This document shows positions 62,225 to 64,000 of a DNA stretch of 64,000 nucleotides, piece by piece. The stretch covers positions 1 to 64,000 of the forward strand of contig CAVUHK010000007.1 in NCBI GenBank assembly GCA_963741315.1. The letters run 5' to 3'. The stretch comes from PALSA-1003 sp963741315 (GTDB lineage Bacteria > Pseudomonadota > Gammaproteobacteria > Burkholderiales > Casimicrobiaceae). A program made the position numbers and the translations under genes. Position 1 is the stretch's first letter; every line of letters begins with the position of its first letter. A model generated the notes under the pieces. The model was not told the origin of the DNA and made no database searches. It saw nothing but the letters and a program-made list of their open reading frames with translations.

Positions 62225-63018
62225 AACTGTTGGTCAAGGCGACAACCGATGCGCAGGAAATCGTCAAGGTCACTCCGCAATCCGCCGGCTGGCGCTTCGT
62301 CGGCTTTGCCGCGTATCGCCTGCGCGCGAACGAAACGTTCGCACTTCCCGGCAAGCCGGGCGACGAAATATGCATCGTCGTGCTCTCTGGGACGGTGAGC
62401 GTGAGCGCAGGCGGACAGACCTGGCGCGACCTCGGCGGACGCGCGAGCGTGTTCGAGGATCGCGCGCCGTACGCGGTGTACCTGCCGCGCGGCGACGGCG
62501 CGACGATCATTGCGCAAACCGCCGCCGAAGTCGGCGTCGCCAGTGCGCCCGGGGGCGGCAAGCTTCCGGCGCGGCTGATCGAACCGGCATCGATGAAGCG
62601 TTCCGTGCGCGGCGAAGGCGCGAACCAGCGCTTCGTCTGCGACATCCTGCCGCAGACCGAACCAGCCGAGCATCTGCTGGTCGTCGAAGTGATCACGCCC
62701 AGCGGACATTCGTCGAGCTATCCGCCGCACAAGCACGACACCGACAACCTGCCGCTGGAAAGTTCGCTCGAGGAAACCTACTACCATCGGCTCGACCCCG
62801 CGCAGGGTTTCGCCTTCCAGCGCGTCTACACCGACGACCGCACGATCGACGAGTCGCTCGCGGTCGAGAACCACGACGTGGTGATGGTGCCACGCGGCTA
62901 TCATCCGGTGGTCGTGCCGTATGGCTACAAATCGTACTATCTGAACGTCATGGCGGGACCGAAGCGCGAGTGGCACTTCAAGAACGACCCCGCGCACGAA
63001 TGGATGCTCAAGCGCTAG
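62221..63018 (+). CDS. iolB: 5-deoxy-glucuronate isomerase IolB
   Basis: A 265-residue bicupin. The N-terminal cupin (FVGFAAYRLRANETFALPGKPGDEICIVVLSGTVSVSAGG) and the C-terminal cupin with metal ligands (SSYPPHKHDTDNLPLESSLEETYYHRLDPAQGF, His/His/Glu, and DVVMVPRGYHPVVVPYGYKSYYLNVMAG) are typical of KduI/IolB. It isomerises 5-deoxy-glucuronate to 2-deoxy-5-keto-gluconate, feeding IolC. Overlaps iolE by four bases. Confidence 0.94.
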   Translation: MKLLVKATTDAQEIVKVTPQSAGWRFVGFAAYRLRANETFALPGKPGDEICIVVLSGTVSVSAGGQTWRDLGGRASVFEDRAPYAVYLPRGDGATIIAQTAAEVGVASAPGGGKLPARLIEPASMKRSVRGEGANQRFVCDILPQTEPAEHLLVVEVITPSGHSSSYPPHKHDTDNLPLESSLEETYYHRLDPAQGFAFQRVYTDDRTIDESLAVENHDVVMVPRGYHPVVVPYGYKSYYLNVMAGPKREWHFKNDPAHEWMLKR

Positions 63019-63053
63019 TGTGAAGAATAGTGAGTTCGCGAAACACTTTCCTT

Positions 63054-63150
63054 CGTCATTCCCGCGCAAGCGGGAATCCAGTGGCGTTGAAAGCAAAAGT
63101 AGTACAGCGAAACTCAACGACACTGGGTCCCCGCTTTCGCGGGGACGACG
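63054..63150. repeat. dRS3-like palindromic repeat between iolB and iolG
   Basis: Two 37-bp imperfect inverted arms (63054-63090 and 63114-63150), each containing a GC palindrome (CCCGCGCAAGCGGG; CCCCGCTTTCGCGGGG), around a 23-base spacer. Nearly identical arms form the copy inside icmF. Here it is in a 180-bp intergenic gap and could fold as RNA and affect expression of iolG relative to iolB. Confidence 0.88.
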
Positions 63151-63198
63151 ATTCTGGCTATCACCCGAATTCCTGAATCGAGACACCAGGGAGACACA

Positions 63199-64000
63199 AT
63201 GATCGAAGTCGCACTGTTCGGCGCCGGCCGCATCGGCCAGATCCACGCCGGCAACCTGTCCCGGCTGCCGGGCGTCAAGCTCAAGTACATCGTCGACGTC
63301 AACCGCACCGCCGCGGTCGAAGTGGCGGCGCGCCATCGCGCCGAAGTGCGCACCGCGGAAGCCGCATTCGCCGACGAGGCGATTCGCGCGGTCATCATCT
63401 GCTCCTCCACCGACACGCACGCCGACCTGATCCAGCGCGCCGCGGCCGCTGGCAAGCAGATCTTCTGCGAAAAACCGGTCGACCTCGACATCGTGCGCGC
63501 GCGCGCCTGCGCGCAGGCGGTCGCGCGCGCCGGAGTCACCTGCCTGATCGGCTTCCAGCGCCGCTACGACCCGACCTTCGCCGCGCTCAAGGCGCGCCTG
63601 GTCGCCGGCGAAATCGGCGAACCGGAAATGCTCATCATCACCAGCCGCGATCCTGCCGCGCCGCCGATCGACTACATTGGCCGCTCCGGCGGCATATTCA
63701 AGGATATGCTGATCCACGACTTCGATATCTTCCGCTGGATATTCGACGACGAAGCGGTAAGCGTCTATGCCACCGGCAGCTGCCTGACCGACCAGGCGAT
63801 TGCCGCCGCAGGCGATGTCGATTCGACCGCAGTGACCATCCGCACGCGCCGCCAGCGCATCGCTCAGATCAACACCAGCCGCCGCGCCGCGTATGGCTAC
63901 GACCAGCGCTTCGAGGTGCTGGGCAGCAAGGGCATGCTGCAGGCAGGCAATCACAAGCCCACCGAAGTCGTCGCGGCGACCGACGTCGCGGTCAGCCAGG
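63199..64000 (+). CDS. iolG: Inositol 2-dehydrogenase IolG, 3' end beyond the window
   Basis: The first 267 residues of a Gfo/Idh/MocA-family dehydrogenase. The NAD-binding motif is VALFGAGRIGQIHAGNLSRLPG; the catalytic Lys is in QIFCEKPVDLDIV; the substrate-domain motif is FKDMLIHDFDIFRWIF (His and Asp). GGGAG precedes the ATG. It oxidises myo-inositol to 2-keto-myo-inositol, the first step of the pathway encoded just upstream. A related family member such as scyllo-inositol dehydrogenase is possible, but the gene context supports IolG. Confidence 0.9.
   Translation, partial: MIEVALFGAGRIGQIHAGNLSRLPGVKLKYIVDVNRTAAVEVAARHRAEVRTAEAAFADEAIRAVIICSSTDTHADLIQRAAAAGKQIFCEKPVDLDIVRARACAQAVARAGVTCLIGFQRRYDPTFAALKARLVAGEIGEPEMLIITSRDPAAPPIDYIGRSGGIFKDMLIHDFDIFRWIFDDEAVSVYATGSCLTDQAIAAAGDVDSTAVTIRTRRQRIAQINTSRRAAYGYDQRFEVLGSKGMLQAGNHKPTEVVAATDVAVSQ

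Overview
The window is high-GC DNA from a proteobacterium, most likely a betaproteobacterium of Burkholderiales type. The pointers are a Bug-family (tripartite tricarboxylate) binding protein, a fused IcmF mutase, secreted ESGWG-repeat proteins, dRS3-like repeats and dense, often overlapping genes. No rRNA, tRNA, CRISPR array, integrase or insertion sequence was recognised. These are sequence readings only; no database search was run.

Layout. 0-2.4 kb: an orphan ABC binding protein and an M24-fold protein. 2.4-9.1 kb: a TetR repressor divergent from a complete AcrA-AcrB-OprM type efflux operon, with a palindromic operator between them. 9.1-12.3 kb: an HtrA-like protein lacking its catalytic triad, a DedA-rhodanese fusion and an ArgB-like protein lacking three of four catalytic residues. 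12.3-15.3 kb: a polar amino acid ABC transporter with a terminator after the binding-protein gene. 15.5-30.4 kb: mostly single exported or catabolic genes (ankyrin protein, TIM-barrel-like protein, Bug protein, SMP-30 protein, SH3/proline-rich protein, FAD monooxygenase, beta-propellers, PCuAC-like protein, amidase, SGNH hydrolase). 30.4-32.3 kb: an ABC exporter broken by one missing base.

32.6-47.35 kb looks like a separate stress or resistance module. It holds a cytochrome c'-like protein, an OmpR/histidine-kinase pair and a divergent Met-rich Spy-like protein. It also has a one-direction block (membrane fusion protein, RND pump, DUF2892, TolC, DUF2892, thioredoxin-ArsA fusion) divergent from an ArsR regulator, a methyltransferase and a SorAB-like sulfite dehydrogenase. 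The thioredoxin-ArsA fusion without an ArsB or Acr3 permease, next to an RND/TolC system and DUF2892 proteins, is the best candidate here for an undescribed system.

47.4-64 kb returns to the high-GC background: an OYE-type reductase, an ABM-domain protein, an S12 serine hydrolase, fused mutase IcmF (with a dRS3-like repeat translated in frame), a two-domain M16 peptidase, and an inositol locus. That locus has an inositol-monophosphatase-family gene divergent from iolC-iolD-iolE-iolB-iolG, which together would convert myo-inositol to central metabolites; iolG runs off the window. iolC and iolD each carry one extra base as read, so they are either assembly errors or decaying genes.
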